Of a stretch of 64,000 nt of DNA, positions 1 through 8,493 are shown piece after piece (within the stretch, counting starts at the first letter, position 1; every line of letters begins with the position of its first letter). Position numbers and translations under genes: made by a program. Location of the stretch: positions 1 through 64,000 of the forward strand of contig JAHEEE010000011.1 in NCBI GenBank assembly GCA_024640845.1, given 5' to 3'. This DNA comes from Myxococcales bacterium. Lineage in GTDB: Bacteria; Myxococcota_A; Polyangia; Polyangiales; Houyiibacteriaceae. The notes beneath the pieces are model-generated. The model was given only the letters and a program-made list of their open reading frames with translations, searched no databases and was not told the DNA's origin.

Positions 1-48
1 GTGCACATCCTGACCGTGTACGGTGTGGGCTACAAGCTGGTCTGTTAG
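1..48 (+). CDS. C-terminal end of an OmpR-type response regulator (partial)
   Basis: The window opens inside a reading frame that ends TVYGVGYKLVC-stop. A T-V-x-G-x-G-Y-K/R-L ending is the last beta-hairpin (wing) of the OmpR/PhoB winged-helix DNA-binding domain, so this is probably the last 15 residues of a two-component response regulator. The receiver domain and any partner kinase lie upstream of the window. Four bases separate it from the next small gene, so the two may be co-transcribed. The call rests on one short motif. Confidence 0.6.
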   Translation: MHILTVYGVGYKLVC

Positions 49-52
49 TCGA

Positions 53-193
53 ATGGGAACCGGAGTCACTACTTTTCTCTGGTACGGCCTCTGCGGTGGT
101 GTCGTCGCCCTCACCGTCGTCGTCGGCGTCGGTCTCTTCATGTGGGGTAACCACAAAGAGAAGCGTCGAAAACAGAATCCGCCGCCGTCTTGA
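53..193 (+). CDS. Small single-pass membrane protein
   Basis: A 46-residue ORF below the size cut of the ORF track. It starts with ATG 4 nt after the response-regulator stop. One hydrophobic helix (residues about 8-31, rich in Gly/Val/Leu) is followed by a basic tail (NHKEKRRKQNPPPS), which suggests an N-out, C-in inner-membrane peptide by the positive-inside rule. It resembles no family I recognise. Tight spacing with both neighbours suggests a translationally coupled unit. It could be spurious, but length, TM segment and placement favour a real small protein. Confidence 0.45.
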   Translation: MGTGVTTFLWYGLCGGVVALTVVVGVGLFMWGNHKEKRRKQNPPPS

Positions 194-259
194 CCAGGTG
201 GTGACTGCTCTGTACAACCATTCCGCTTTGCATCGAACGGGGATTTACGAGGAAACCTT

Positions 260-715
260 TTGCCAGGAGAACGACAACGAGGCCGAATTGGCCGCCGACT
301 GGCAATAGCCATCTATTCGATCGCCCTCGCCTACTTGGTCATCGTCGGGTTTGCCTCGGTCATCCCCCAGGTCTTCTGGCCCAAGAGCGACGAATCGTTC
401 GATCTAGATTGCCCGGACGGCCTCGAGCTACTTCGCCACGAGGTGGACGAGCTACGGCTTGCTTACCTCGCGACCAACGAAACCGATCCAACCGCCATGA
501 AAAAGGCGCTTCATTCTTGGGATCTGAGGCTCAACGCCCTCCAAAAGCGCTGCGACGAAGACCAAGTAGACTTACTCAACCGCTATCGCCACCGTGTAGA
601 GCTCAACCTGCAGCGATACATGCGTGAGGACGCCCCTCTTGCGGAGCGCGTGAGCGAAACCGTCGGCTCTACGGCCGATTCCCCAATTCCCGCAACACCG
701 GAGCCCACTCCATGA
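260..715 (+). CDS. Hypothetical protein with one N-terminal transmembrane helix
   Basis: A 151-residue protein of unknown function. The TTG start is chosen because a GAGGA Shine-Dalgarno lies about 8 nt upstream and no ATG or GTG in frame is better placed. After a basic N-terminus (PGERQRGRIGRR) comes one TM helix (about residues 14-37). A charged, predicted alpha-helical domain with two cysteines follows, then a Pro/Thr-rich C-terminus. Topology is likely N-in, C-out, placing the helical part in the periplasm. Its stop overlaps the ATG of the downstream helicase by 4 nt, implying translational coupling. Confidence 0.6.
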   Translation: MPGERQRGRIGRRLAIAIYSIALAYLVIVGFASVIPQVFWPKSDESFDLDCPDGLELLRHEVDELRLAYLATNETDPTAMKKALHSWDLRLNALQKRCDEDQVDLLNRYRHRVELNLQRYMREDAPLAERVSETVGSTADSPIPATPEPTP

Positions 716-2352
716 CAGAGCCGCCCGAAGAGGAAGGCGCCCAGACGTTCGAAGAGCTTGGCCTATCCAAAGAAGTCCTCACCGCGTTGAAAGACATGGG
801 GTGGGAGACCCCGACCCCCGTGCAGCGCGATTCCTACCCGCTCGCCATCGCCGGACACGATATCATCGTGCAGTCGCGCACGGGTACGGGCAAGACCGGC
901 GCCTTCGGTATCCCACTCGTCGACAAGCTGATCACCGAGGAAGGGGACGAGCAGGCGCTGGTGCTCGCGCCCACCCGCGAGCTTGCGTTGCAGAGCGCCG
1001 CCGAAATCGAAAAGCTCGGCGCGCATCGAAACATCGATACCGTCGCCGTATATGGAGGCGCTTCGATGGACCGGCAGGTACGGGCGCTCGAGAAAGGCGC
1101 TCGGGTCATCAGCGGCACGCCAGGTCGCGTGCTGGACCACCTCAAGCGCGGAACGATGGATGCCTCGAAATTGCGGTTCCTCGTGCTCGACGAAGCCGAC
1201 GAGATGTTGTCGATGGGCTTTGCCAAAGAGCTCCACGCGATCATCGAAAGGCTCCCGAAAAAGCGGCAGACACTGCTGTTTTCCGCAACGGTCGACCGTG
1301 CGATCAAGCGAGTCGCCGAAAAGCACATGCACGATCCGCAGTTCCTCGGACTGTCGGGTGACCACGTAGGTGCGCTCGGAATCGAGCACTTCGTGTACAT
1401 GGTGAGCGGCGTTGGACGCGTCGCGAACCTCATCACGGTCCTCGAGACGGAGGATCCGGAGAGCGCTCTGATCTTCTGCAACACGAAAGCGGAAACGGAG
1501 GAGGTCTCCGCGGCCCTTCAACGAGCCGGCTTCAATGCGGAGTGGCTAAACGGAGATCGTCCTCAAAAAGAGCGCGAGGAAGTGCTCGACCGAGTGAGGC
1601 GCGAGGAGATACGGTTCTTGGTCGCCACGGATGTGGCCGCGCGGGGCATCGACGTCTCTCACTTGACGCACGTCATCAATTTCTCGCTACCCGAGAACGT
1701 CGAGCAATACGTCCACCGCACCGGACGCACTGGTCGGGCTGGACGAACGGGCACCGCAATCACGCTCGTAGGCCCCACGGAGCTCGGAATCCTGTACTAC
1801 CTGCGACTGCAGTACCGTATCTTCCCGGTCGAGCGTACCCTGCCAAGTGAAGGGGAGCAGCGAACGCGCCAGGAAGCCGATCGGATCGCGATGATCGACG
1901 CTGCCTATCCGAAGCCCCCGGGCGAGCGCGACCTCGCGCTGGTGCGACGGTTTCTGACGCACGCCAACGCCGAGCGAATGCTCGCCGGCCTTCTTGGCGC
2001 GTTCTTCGGGGAAGAGACCGGAGACGTCGACAAGGTCGCGGCCGCCAAGCGTCGTCGAGGCAAGCAGCACCCTGATGACCACAGCCAGGTCGACTCGGAT
2101 GACGAGGAGCCCGAAACCACCACGCTCTACGTGAACATCGGTCGGCAGGATGAGCTCAAAGCGTCCGAGCTCGGACGCCTCCTGCGCGATCGCACCGGTC
2201 TCAAGCGCAAAGAAATCGGCCGAATTCGGGTTCGCGACAAGCATTCGCTCGTCGACGTCCCCGAGGACCGCGCCCAGGAGGTGATCGAGTCGATGGCGGG
2301 CGCCGTGCTGCGGGACCGGGAGCTCGAGCTAGAGCTCGCCGAGAACGGATAG
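712..2352 (+). CDS. deaD: DEAD-box ATP-dependent RNA helicase with DbpA-type RNA-binding tail
   Basis: A 546-residue DEAD-box helicase. Motifs in order: Q-motif region (FEELGLS...TPTPVQ), Walker A SRTGTGKT (about 55-62), PTRELA, TPGR, DEAD (about 160-163), SAT in LLFSATVD, and domain 2 motifs ATDVAARGID and HRTGRTGRAGR. The last ~75 residues (TTLYVNIGRQDELKASEL...) match the DbpA/DeaD RRM-like domain, preceded by a charged linker. By family it unwinds short RNA duplexes in ribosome assembly or mRNA decay, often in the cold. ATG overlaps the preceding stop (ATGA). DeaD is preferred over DbpA because of the length and linker, but the symbol is tentative. Confidence 0.9.
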   Translation: MTEPPEEEGAQTFEELGLSKEVLTALKDMGWETPTPVQRDSYPLAIAGHDIIVQSRTGTGKTGAFGIPLVDKLITEEGDEQALVLAPTRELALQSAAEIEKLGAHRNIDTVAVYGGASMDRQVRALEKGARVISGTPGRVLDHLKRGTMDASKLRFLVLDEADEMLSMGFAKELHAIIERLPKKRQTLLFSATVDRAIKRVAEKHMHDPQFLGLSGDHVGALGIEHFVYMVSGVGRVANLITVLETEDPESALIFCNTKAETEEVSAALQRAGFNAEWLNGDRPQKEREEVLDRVRREEIRFLVATDVAARGIDVSHLTHVINFSLPENVEQYVHRTGRTGRAGRTGTAITLVGPTELGILYYLRLQYRIFPVERTLPSEGEQRTRQEADRIAMIDAAYPKPPGERDLALVRRFLTHANAERMLAGLLGAFFGEETGDVDKVAAAKRRRGKQHPDDHSQVDSDDEEPETTTLYVNIGRQDELKASELGRLLRDRTGLKRKEIGRIRVRDKHSLVDVPEDRAQEVIESMAGAVLRDRELELELAENG

Positions 2353-2401
2353 TCCCAAATTTGGGGGCGGGTCCTCGGGTCGATTATCTTGTTCTCCGGA
2401 G

Positions 2402-4243
2402 ATGGCGGAGGGGATTGCGTCTAGTAGACCGGAGGCTTCGGGGTTGCACCCGGGGGTCGTGGTCGGCGGGAGGTTCGAGGTCGTCGACCGCGTCGACGAG
2501 GACACGCAGGCCATCATCTGGTCGGCGAAGGACCAGCAGACCAAACGCGCCCTTCTGGTCCGGGTGATTCGGCCGGACCTGGTTTCGTCCGACTCCACAC
2601 CCGAGCTCCGCGAAGCCTGCCGGACTGCGGCGACGCTTTCCCATCGCAACATCGCGCGCGTCTTCGGCGTCGGTAAGACGCCGCGCGGCGCGCACTTCAT
2701 CGCAGGCGAATGGATCGACGGCACCCGCCTCTCCGATTTCATTCAGGAGCGCAAACGCGACGGAAATCCAATATCGCTTCGCGGCATCTACAACGTCATC
2801 GCCCACCTATGCAGCGCGCTCAGCTACGCGCACGAGAAGGGACCGCATGGAACAGTGCGCCCGAGCGTGGTGTGGGTGACCCGAGGCGGGCGGGTCAAGC
2901 TGCACGACTTCGGTGTCGGTCAGGTCTTACTAGGCTCTGCAGGCCCCGACGCCTTCAAGAGTGCGGACCATGCATGCCTTGCCCCCGAAGTGAAGCGTGG
3001 GGAGCCCCCAACGCAACGAAGCGACGTCTTCGGCATCGGCGCAATCCTATATGAGCTCTTGACGACACGCGCTCCCGGCGCCGACTTCGTGCCACCGTCT
3101 CACGTACGCGACGATATCCCGGCCGAGATCGACGGGATTCTTTTCGAATGCCTGGCGCCGGACCCGAAGGACCGATTCGAGTCACCCGAGGCGGTCCGAA
3201 ACGCTTTGTTGCCGTTTGTGACCCAAGCGAACTCCTTGCCTCCTCCTGCGGATGCTGGCGTCAGCGTGGATATCGACCTCGGCTCCGTGCTGCCGCCTGC
3301 CGACCTCGACATTCCCGGTGTCGACATCGCGGGGCTTCCTCCGTTGGCGCCCCCGCCTGCGCCAAAACGCCGACGAATCGCGAGTCTCATCGAAGAGCTC
3401 TCCACTGACCCCAAGCAGCGTTGGATGGTCGCGCGCGACAAGATGGACCACGGACCGTTCAATGCGCGGGAGCTCATCGAACGGCTCAACGTCGGCGGGT
3501 TCGCGGGCGATGACATCACGATGAACGCCGACACGGGGGAGCGAAAAAAGCTCCGCGAGTGGCCGGAGTTTCGCGAGTTCGTCCTTCAGCGGGAGCATCA
3601 GGACACGGCAGCGGCCGAGCACGCTGCACGCGTGAACGCGCACCGCGCGGAGAAGCGCTCGTCCGCGATGAAGTGGCTGATCGCAGCTTCGCTCGTCGGC
3701 GTCGTGGCGCTCGCCGTGGGCGGATTTCTCCTTTCGCGATCGAGCGGCATGCGGGAGATCGCCGATATGGAGCTCGACGACTTGTTCAAGCTCGGAAAGA
3801 TCACGACCGGTGAAGCGGGTCTCCTGCCCGATCCGCCCCCTGCCAGAAAGCGCAAGCGTGGCTCGGCTGCGGCTCCCGCTCGACCCTCGAGCGGCGGATT
3901 CGCGAGCTATAACGAAGCGATGAGCCGCGCGATGGAGATCGGGGATGCCTCGCAAAGCGGCGGCGAAGGTCGACTGACCGGCAGCCAAGTCGCAAGCGTG
4001 ATGAACCGCAGCCTCAACCGCTTCTACAGCCAATGCGTGATGCCGGAGGTCAAGAGTGGAGGCAAGCCTGGCACGGTCAAGGTCGACCTCGCCATCGCCG
4101 GCAGCGGATCGGTCATGGGCGCGACGGTCCACGGCGGCAGCTCGTCGTTCCAGGGCTGCATGGGACAACAGATCAAGACCGTTCGCTTCCCAAGCTTTGG
4201 CGCCCCCCGCATGGGTGCGAGATATACCTTCACGGTCAACTGA
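2402..4243 (+). CDS. Membrane pseudokinase with GYF-like domain and AgmX/PglI-type C-terminus
   Basis: A 613-residue protein with a Ser/Thr kinase fold at about 20-275. The glycine loop is absent (GGRFEVVDRVDEDTQ). The beta-3 lysine is replaced by Arg54 (ALLVRVI). The HRDxKPxN loop reads HGTVRPSVV, so catalytic Asp, Lys and Asn are lost. DFG (169-171) and an APE motif (194-196) are kept, so it is almost certainly not a phosphotransferase. A Pro-rich linker leads to a GYF_2-like domain (about 340-395, containing DHGPFNARELIERL), then a TM helix (about 424-445). The last ~110 residues hold two cysteines (FYSQC, FQGCMG) and resemble the AgmX/PglI or TonB-like tail of myxobacterial envelope proteins. 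It probably reads a cytoplasmic signal and acts in the periplasm; this is inference. Confidence 0.82.
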   Translation: MAEGIASSRPEASGLHPGVVVGGRFEVVDRVDEDTQAIIWSAKDQQTKRALLVRVIRPDLVSSDSTPELREACRTAATLSHRNIARVFGVGKTPRGAHFIAGEWIDGTRLSDFIQERKRDGNPISLRGIYNVIAHLCSALSYAHEKGPHGTVRPSVVWVTRGGRVKLHDFGVGQVLLGSAGPDAFKSADHACLAPEVKRGEPPTQRSDVFGIGAILYELLTTRAPGADFVPPSHVRDDIPAEIDGILFECLAPDPKDRFESPEAVRNALLPFVTQANSLPPPADAGVSVDIDLGSVLPPADLDIPGVDIAGLPPLAPPPAPKRRRIASLIEELSTDPKQRWMVARDKMDHGPFNARELIERLNVGGFAGDDITMNADTGERKKLREWPEFREFVLQREHQDTAAAEHAARVNAHRAEKRSSAMKWLIAASLVGVVALAVGGFLLSRSSGMREIADMELDDLFKLGKITTGEAGLLPDPPPARKRKRGSAAAPARPSSGGFASYNEAMSRAMEIGDASQSGGEGRLTGSQVASVMNRSLNRFYSQCVMPEVKSGGKPGTVKVDLAIAGSGSVMGATVHGGSSSFQGCMGQQIKTVRFPSFGAPRMGARYTFTVN

Positions 4244-4784
4244 AGCCCCAGGGCTGCAGCACTCAATTCCCAGAACCGAGCGCTAGCGCACGACGCGCGG
4301 GCGTCGAGGTGCACACGGGTCTCGAAAAAACACGATACGGGGTTTCACGGGACGGGCGGCCTGCAGATGCGGCCTCGTAGGACAGGTTGGGTCAGGCCGC
4401 GCACGCCGCCCTCGGACGGCGCGCCAATCGCGGTGGCTGCTGTCTTGCGATTGGCACTTCGTACGCCCGCTCCACCCCCTGTCGCGTTTTTCCGAGCCCC
4501 TGATGAACGACTCTTTGCATCAAAAGGGCTGCGACGGCGTGTGTACGCACAATGCCCCGGTCCAAGACATGCGCGGCAGCGCGAGCCCGAAGGGCGAAGC
4601 CCGGCGCGAAGCGCCGCCAAGCGCGAGCAAAGCGAAGCGCGCGGAGGGAGGACTACGGGTGGGGGTAGGAGATAGTGTGGGGGCGGTGGGGCGGGACAAA
4701 CAGCCGCCGAAGGCGTCCGGGCGGGTGGATGGAACAAAACCTCCCGACGCCACTCGCACAGTTCTAAGCGCGTGGGCGCCCTGC
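4244..4784. repeat. Intergenic repeat element, copy A (MITE-like module plus hairpin block)
   Basis: This 541-bp gap between convergent genes has no credible ORF. At 4317-4344 and 4473-4500 lie imperfect inverted repeats (22 of 28 positions match; core CTCGAAAAAACACGA) bounding a ~184-bp module. A second nested inverted pair flanks the centre (CCAATCG / CGATTGG). After the module come ATGAACGACTCTTTGC, then a chain of GAA-loop hairpins (GGGCGAAGCCC, GGCGCGAAGCGCC) at about 4568-4640, a G-rich stretch (GGAGGGAGGACTACGGGTGG) and ACAAAACCTCCCGACGCCA near 4736. Nearly the whole string recurs inverted at 22272-22660, and its downstream half at 24713-24853. No transposase is present, so it would be non-autonomous if mobile. 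Confidence 0.75.
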
Positions 4785-5864
4785 TTAGCCCGCCTTTAGC
4801 GCTGCAGCCACCTTTGGGATTCTCGCAAAACTGTCCTTGTCGGCCGCCTTCTCGAGCGCGTCTTGCGGCGTGACCACGCCCTGCAACACCAAGCCCGAGA
4901 GGACCGCGTCGATGCTTTGCATGCCCTGACCCCCACCGCTCTGGATCAGGCTTTGCAGCATCGTGGTCTTGCCTTCGCGAATGGCGGAAGCAACCCCAGT
5001 CGTGCCAATCAGGATCTCTTGCGCGGCTACACGACCGCTGCCGTCGGCCTTGCGCAAGAGCTGCTGTGCGACGATCCCAGCCAGCGAGTCCGCGAGCATC
5101 CCGCGGATCTGCGGTTGTTGACTCGCGGGAAACGCGTTGACGAAGCGATCGATCGTCGCCGGCGCCGAGTTGGTGTGAACCGTGGCAAAGATGAGGATGC
5201 CGAAACTCGCTAGTTGGAGCGCCATCTTCATCGTTTCACGACCACGAAGCTCACCGACGAGGATGACGTCCGCGTTCTCTCGGCCCGCGCTTCGAATCGC
5301 ATCTGCGAAGCTCGGTGTGTGAACCCCCACCTCGCGGTGGCTAATCTGGCACTTGCGAGGACGGTGCACGAATTCGACCGGGTCCTCGATCGTCAGTATG
5401 TGCGCTTCACGGGTGCGATTGATGTGATCGAGCATCGCGGCAAGCGTAGTGCTCTTGCCGCTGCCCGTGGGACCCGTGACGAGCACCAGCCCGGCTGTGC
5501 GCTCCGCGAGCTCGATTACTGCGCGCGGCAGTCCCAACTGCTGTACGGTCAGGATGTCGCTCGGGATCGTGCGGAAGACGGCTCCAGGCCCGGTCGTCTT
5601 GTAGAGGTAGTTCGCGCGAAACCGCGCCTTGTCTTCGTAGCCGTACGCGAAATCGAGGTCGCGGTATGCGTGGAAGTATTCGTTCTGGTCCGGGTCGAGC
5701 AGCTCATCCATGAGGTGCTTGATCTTGATCTCGTCGAGCGGACCCTCGTCCACCGCGACGAGCTCGCCCTTCAGCCGAATCGTGGGCGGGTGTCCAACCG
5801 ACAGGTGGAGGTCCGAGCCGCCCTTGTCGAGCAGGATGTCGAAATAGTAGTCGATCGCCGGCAT
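4785..5864 (-). CDS. pilT: Type IV pilus retraction-type ATPase, PilT family
   Basis: A 359-residue hexameric secretion-type ATPase of normal PilT length. N-terminal PAS-like domain (GGSDLHLSVGHPPTIR, about 15-30), Walker A GPTGSGKST (about 130), Asp box LTIEDPVEF, Walker B VILVGELRGRET and an intact His box FATVHTNSAP. The AIREGKT segment matches the PilT C-terminal AIR-type motif associated with retraction. In myxobacteria PilT powers pilus retraction and S-motility. The start lies 3 nt after the stop of the other ATPase gene, so the two form an operon. Which pilus it serves cannot be told here, as no other pil genes are in view. Confidence 0.88.
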   Translation of the reverse strand: MPAIDYYFDILLDKGGSDLHLSVGHPPTIRLKGELVAVDEGPLDEIKIKHLMDELLDPDQNEYFHAYRDLDFAYGYEDKARFRANYLYKTTGPGAVFRTIPSDILTVQQLGLPRAVIELAERTAGLVLVTGPTGSGKSTTLAAMLDHINRTREAHILTIEDPVEFVHRPRKCQISHREVGVHTPSFADAIRSAGRENADVILVGELRGRETMKMALQLASFGILIFATVHTNSAPATIDRFVNAFPASQQPQIRGMLADSLAGIVAQQLLRKADGSGRVAAQEILIGTTGVASAIREGKTTMLQSLIQSGGGQGMQSIDAVLSGLVLQGVVTPQDALEKAADKDSFARIPKVAAALKAG

Positions 5865-5867
5865 CGC

Positions 5868-7523
5868 TCAGTTCCCTTTCTTCTTCGAGAACAGGTTGCG
5901 CGAGGCACCCGTGCTTCCGGACTCTGTCGCCTGCGGTCCGCTGCCGCCTGGCGGCATCTGTCCGATGAGCCGTGGGTCATCCGCATGACGCTTTGCGGTG
6001 TCGATCGTGATCGTCCCTGCTTCGACGAGCGCGTTGAGCGAATCCTCGATGCGGATCATGCCGAAGCCACGGCCGCGCTGCAGGAGACTCGGGAGCTGGA
6101 AGAGCTTGTCGTCGCGAATGAGGCTCCAGAGCGCCATCCCGCCGCTCAGGAGCTCGGTCGCGGCGACGAGGCCCCTCCCATCCCTGCGCGCAACCAGGCG
6201 TTGGCAGACGACGAACTTCAGCGCCCCGGCGAGCGTCGCACGCACCTGAGACTGGTCATCCGGAGGGAACATGTCGATGAGGCGGTCGATGCTGCTCGCC
6301 CCCGATGGAGTGCTCATGGTCGCGAACACCAAATGACCCGTCTCCGCCGCCTCGAGCGCCTTCTCCACGGTCTCCCGATCGCGAAGCTCGCCGATGGCAA
6401 TCACGTCCGGATCCTCTCGAAGCGACCCCTTCAGGGCGCTGTGGAAGCTCGTCGTATGCGAGCCGACCTCGCGTTGAGTGACGATGGCCTTCTTGATCGG
6501 GTGAATGATCTCTACTGGGTCCTCGACAGTGATGATGTGGACGGCCTTCGCGGCATTGAACATATCCACGAGAGCTGCGAGCGTGGTCGTCTTGCCGGCA
6601 CCGCTCGGTCCGGAAACGACCACGAGCCCTTGGTGATAGTCGAGCATCTTCTTGAGCTCGACTGGCAAACCGAGTGCCTCCAACGAGGGCGGCTCGTCCA
6701 TGATCAGGCGGAAGCATCCCTTCACGCCGGTACGCTGCTTGTTCACGTTGACTCGCAGGCGGCCAGCGCCCTCGACCTCGCATGCGAAGTCCGCATACCC
6801 CAACTCATCGAACTGCTTCCTATTTCTCTCGTCGAGAAGCGGAAGCGTCATGTTTCGCGCCTGATCGTCGCTGAGCAGCTCTCCCTGTGCGATCATGTAC
6901 CCGCCGCATCGGAAGCGGGGCGGCTGATCCGACATGACGTGCACATCGCTTGCACCTTGGCGGCGCGCATCGCTCAACAACGCGCAGAGCTCTCGGGAGG
7001 CCTTCATCGGCACACCACCCGAAGCGAGGGGCTTGACGGGGGATGCTTCCGGAGGGGGCCGATAGGAGATCCGCGGCGCTTCGAGTTGCGCGGGTTTCGG
7101 TTCGGCGATCTTCGGAGCCGAGGGCGCCGCGACCACCTCCTCGGCCACGATCCGATTCGCAGGCTTGCGCGACCTCGCCGAGGTTCGAATCGACGCAATG
7201 GGCACCTTCGGCGGATCGGTGTGTCGTCCGTCTCGGCGAACGCGAAGCATGAGCATCGAACCGGATCGCGCCATCGTCGCGACGTAGTGCACCCCATTGA
7301 TCTCGGTCGTCACTGCGGGTGAGGCGCCATCTCCTTCGGGCACCAATTTCTCGAGCGGCGTATTGCTGACCAGCCTCAGGATGTGCTTTGCACTCAGCGG
7401 TTCGCGGGTGACCGGTTTGAGCTTGCCCTTCTTTTTTGCCGCCGCGGTCGCCCCGCTCTGGAAAACGATCTCCGTGACATCACCCCGATCGAGGTACTGA
7501 AGGAACTTCCTGAGCTCTTGCAC
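5868..7523 (-). CDS. Long PilT/PilU-like ATPase with duplicated N-terminal domain and altered His box
   Basis: A 551-residue protein with a full PilT-like core in its C-terminal ~370 residues: DVHVMSDQPPRFR, Walker A SGPSGAGKTTT, Asp box ITVEDPVEII and Walker B DVIAIGELRDRET. The His box reads FATMSTPSGASS, where PilT has FATVHTNSA, so the His is lost. The first ~100 residues (GDVTEIVFQSG...) look like a second, degenerate copy of the PilT N-terminal domain, joined by a basic Pro-rich linker. Translation starts at GTG with no clear Shine-Dalgarno. It precedes pilT by 3 nt. It may act as a PilU-like accessory motor or regulatory subunit; this is inference. Confidence 0.75.
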   Translation of the reverse strand: MQELRKFLQYLDRGDVTEIVFQSGATAAAKKKGKLKPVTREPLSAKHILRLVSNTPLEKLVPEGDGASPAVTTEINGVHYVATMARSGSMLMLRVRRDGRHTDPPKVPIASIRTSARSRKPANRIVAEEVVAAPSAPKIAEPKPAQLEAPRISYRPPPEASPVKPLASGGVPMKASRELCALLSDARRQGASDVHVMSDQPPRFRCGGYMIAQGELLSDDQARNMTLPLLDERNRKQFDELGYADFACEVEGAGRLRVNVNKQRTGVKGCFRLIMDEPPSLEALGLPVELKKMLDYHQGLVVVSGPSGAGKTTTLAALVDMFNAAKAVHIITVEDPVEIIHPIKKAIVTQREVGSHTTSFHSALKGSLREDPDVIAIGELRDRETVEKALEAAETGHLVFATMSTPSGASSIDRLIDMFPPDDQSQVRATLAGALKFVVCQRLVARRDGRGLVAATELLSGGMALWSLIRDDKLFQLPSLLQRGRGFGMIRIEDSLNALVEAGTITIDTAKRHADDPRLIGQMPPGGSGPQATESGSTGASRNLFSKKKGN

Positions 7524-7633
7524 GATTACAATATTAACGTGAAAGTCTAGTGTGAATCAAATCACAACGGGAAGGGTTTGAAAGAGGACTACCTGGGTTA
7601 CGATGAGGCTGGAAATCCAACGAATCCGTTCGT

Positions 7634-7663
7634 TTGACACCCCTCGCCCCCCGTTGCTAGCGT
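7634..7663 (+). promoter_or_regulatory. Possible sigma-70-type promoter for the coiled-coil gene
   Basis: A perfect TTGACA hexamer at 7634-7639 lies ~95 bp upstream of the ATG at 7733. At 18-nt spacing the -10 is a weak TAGCGT. The 209-bp gap between the divergent ATPase and coiled-coil genes must carry promoters for both, and it is locally A/T-richer than its surroundings. The poor -10 keeps this speculative. Confidence 0.25.
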
Positions 7664-7732
7664 TTTTGTATCCCACAACACCAATCCCGCCCTTGTCCGT
7701 AGGCAACGGAAAAGTGTAATATAAGTATCAGG

Positions 7733-8464
7733 ATGTCCGAGGAAAAAGAGTCTTCCGTTTTGTTCAACCTGCGCGAGCTCATGAACCTCGAAGAGGATCG
7801 TGTTCGCGACGAAGAAGAGGAACGGCTTCGACGCGAGGCTGCCGAGCGCGAGCGAATCGCCGCCGAGGCGCAGCGAAGACAGGAAGAGGCGGAAGCGAAG
7901 CGCCGTGCCGAAGAGGAAGCGCAGCTCGAGCAGATGCGCCGGCAACGCGAGGAAGAAGAGCGTCTGGTACGCGAGCGCAAAGAAGCGGAGCTTCGCGTGC
8001 GCCTCGAGCAAGAAGCGGCCGAGAAGGCAGAAGCACATCGACGACAGCTCGACCACGAACGCGAGCTTGCAGCGATTACGGCGAAGCAACGAAAAGGAAT
8101 TCACCCAGGACTGTTTGCTGCAGTCGCAGTGCTGATGCTCGGGCTCGGCACGGGCTGGTACTTCGGTGTTTACAAACCAGAGGTACAGCGGCGCGAGGCC
8201 GCCGCGATCGCTGCGAAGATGGAAGCCGAGCGCGCGGCGCGCGAAGCAGAAGAGGCGCGCGCGGCCGCCGAGCTCGAGGCGCAGAAGCGCGCCGAAGCAG
8301 AAGCAGAAAAGGAACGGCTCGCCGAGAAGGCTCGTCGCGAAGCGCAAGCCGCGGCCGCGGCGCGCAGAGCTGCAGCCCCTAGCAAACCAGCCAAACAGCG
8401 CAGCAGCTCGCGCTCCCGCAAGGCCGACACCGACGATCCGTTGGCTGGACTGGACAGTCTCTAA
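7733..8464 (+). CDS. Coiled-coil protein with a central transmembrane helix
   Basis: 243 residues, unknown function. Residues 1-~120 are an almost unbroken charged coiled coil (EEEERLRREAAERERIAAE), then one TM helix (about 123-143: GLFAAVAVLMLGLGTGWYFG), a second Ala/Glu/Arg coiled coil, and a basic-Ser tail ending DDPLAGLDSL. It would thus expose a coiled coil on each face of the inner membrane. Extreme composition makes homology calls unreliable. It is divergent from the PilT-like operon and 29 nt upstream of pyrF. A role as scaffold or TolA-like spacer is possible, but nothing in the sequence settles it. Confidence 0.65.
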   Translation: MSEEKESSVLFNLRELMNLEEDRVRDEEEERLRREAAERERIAAEAQRRQEEAEAKRRAEEEAQLEQMRRQREEEERLVRERKEAELRVRLEQEAAEKAEAHRRQLDHERELAAITAKQRKGIHPGLFAAVAVLMLGLGTGWYFGVYKPEVQRREAAAIAAKMEAERAAREAEEARAAAELEAQKRAEAEAEKERLAEKARREAQAAAAARRAAAPSKPAKQRSSSRSRKADTDDPLAGLDSL

Positions 8465-8493
8465 TCCGCACCGTAGCGTTGCTGCGGTGATCC

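Noticed and set aside
4503-4799. Small ORF MNDSLHQKGCDGVC...GEARREAPPSASKAKRAEGG and its relatives at 22373-22594
   Set aside because: It recurs because the DNA repeat recurs; copies differ by frame-breaking changes and the peptide is a readout of hairpin DNA, so I annotate the repeat, not a protein.
5214-7322. 702-aa plus-strand ORF opposite the two PilT-like genes
   Set aside because: It is antisense to two clear ATPases; composition is Arg/His-rich without domains, as expected for a high-GC shadow frame.
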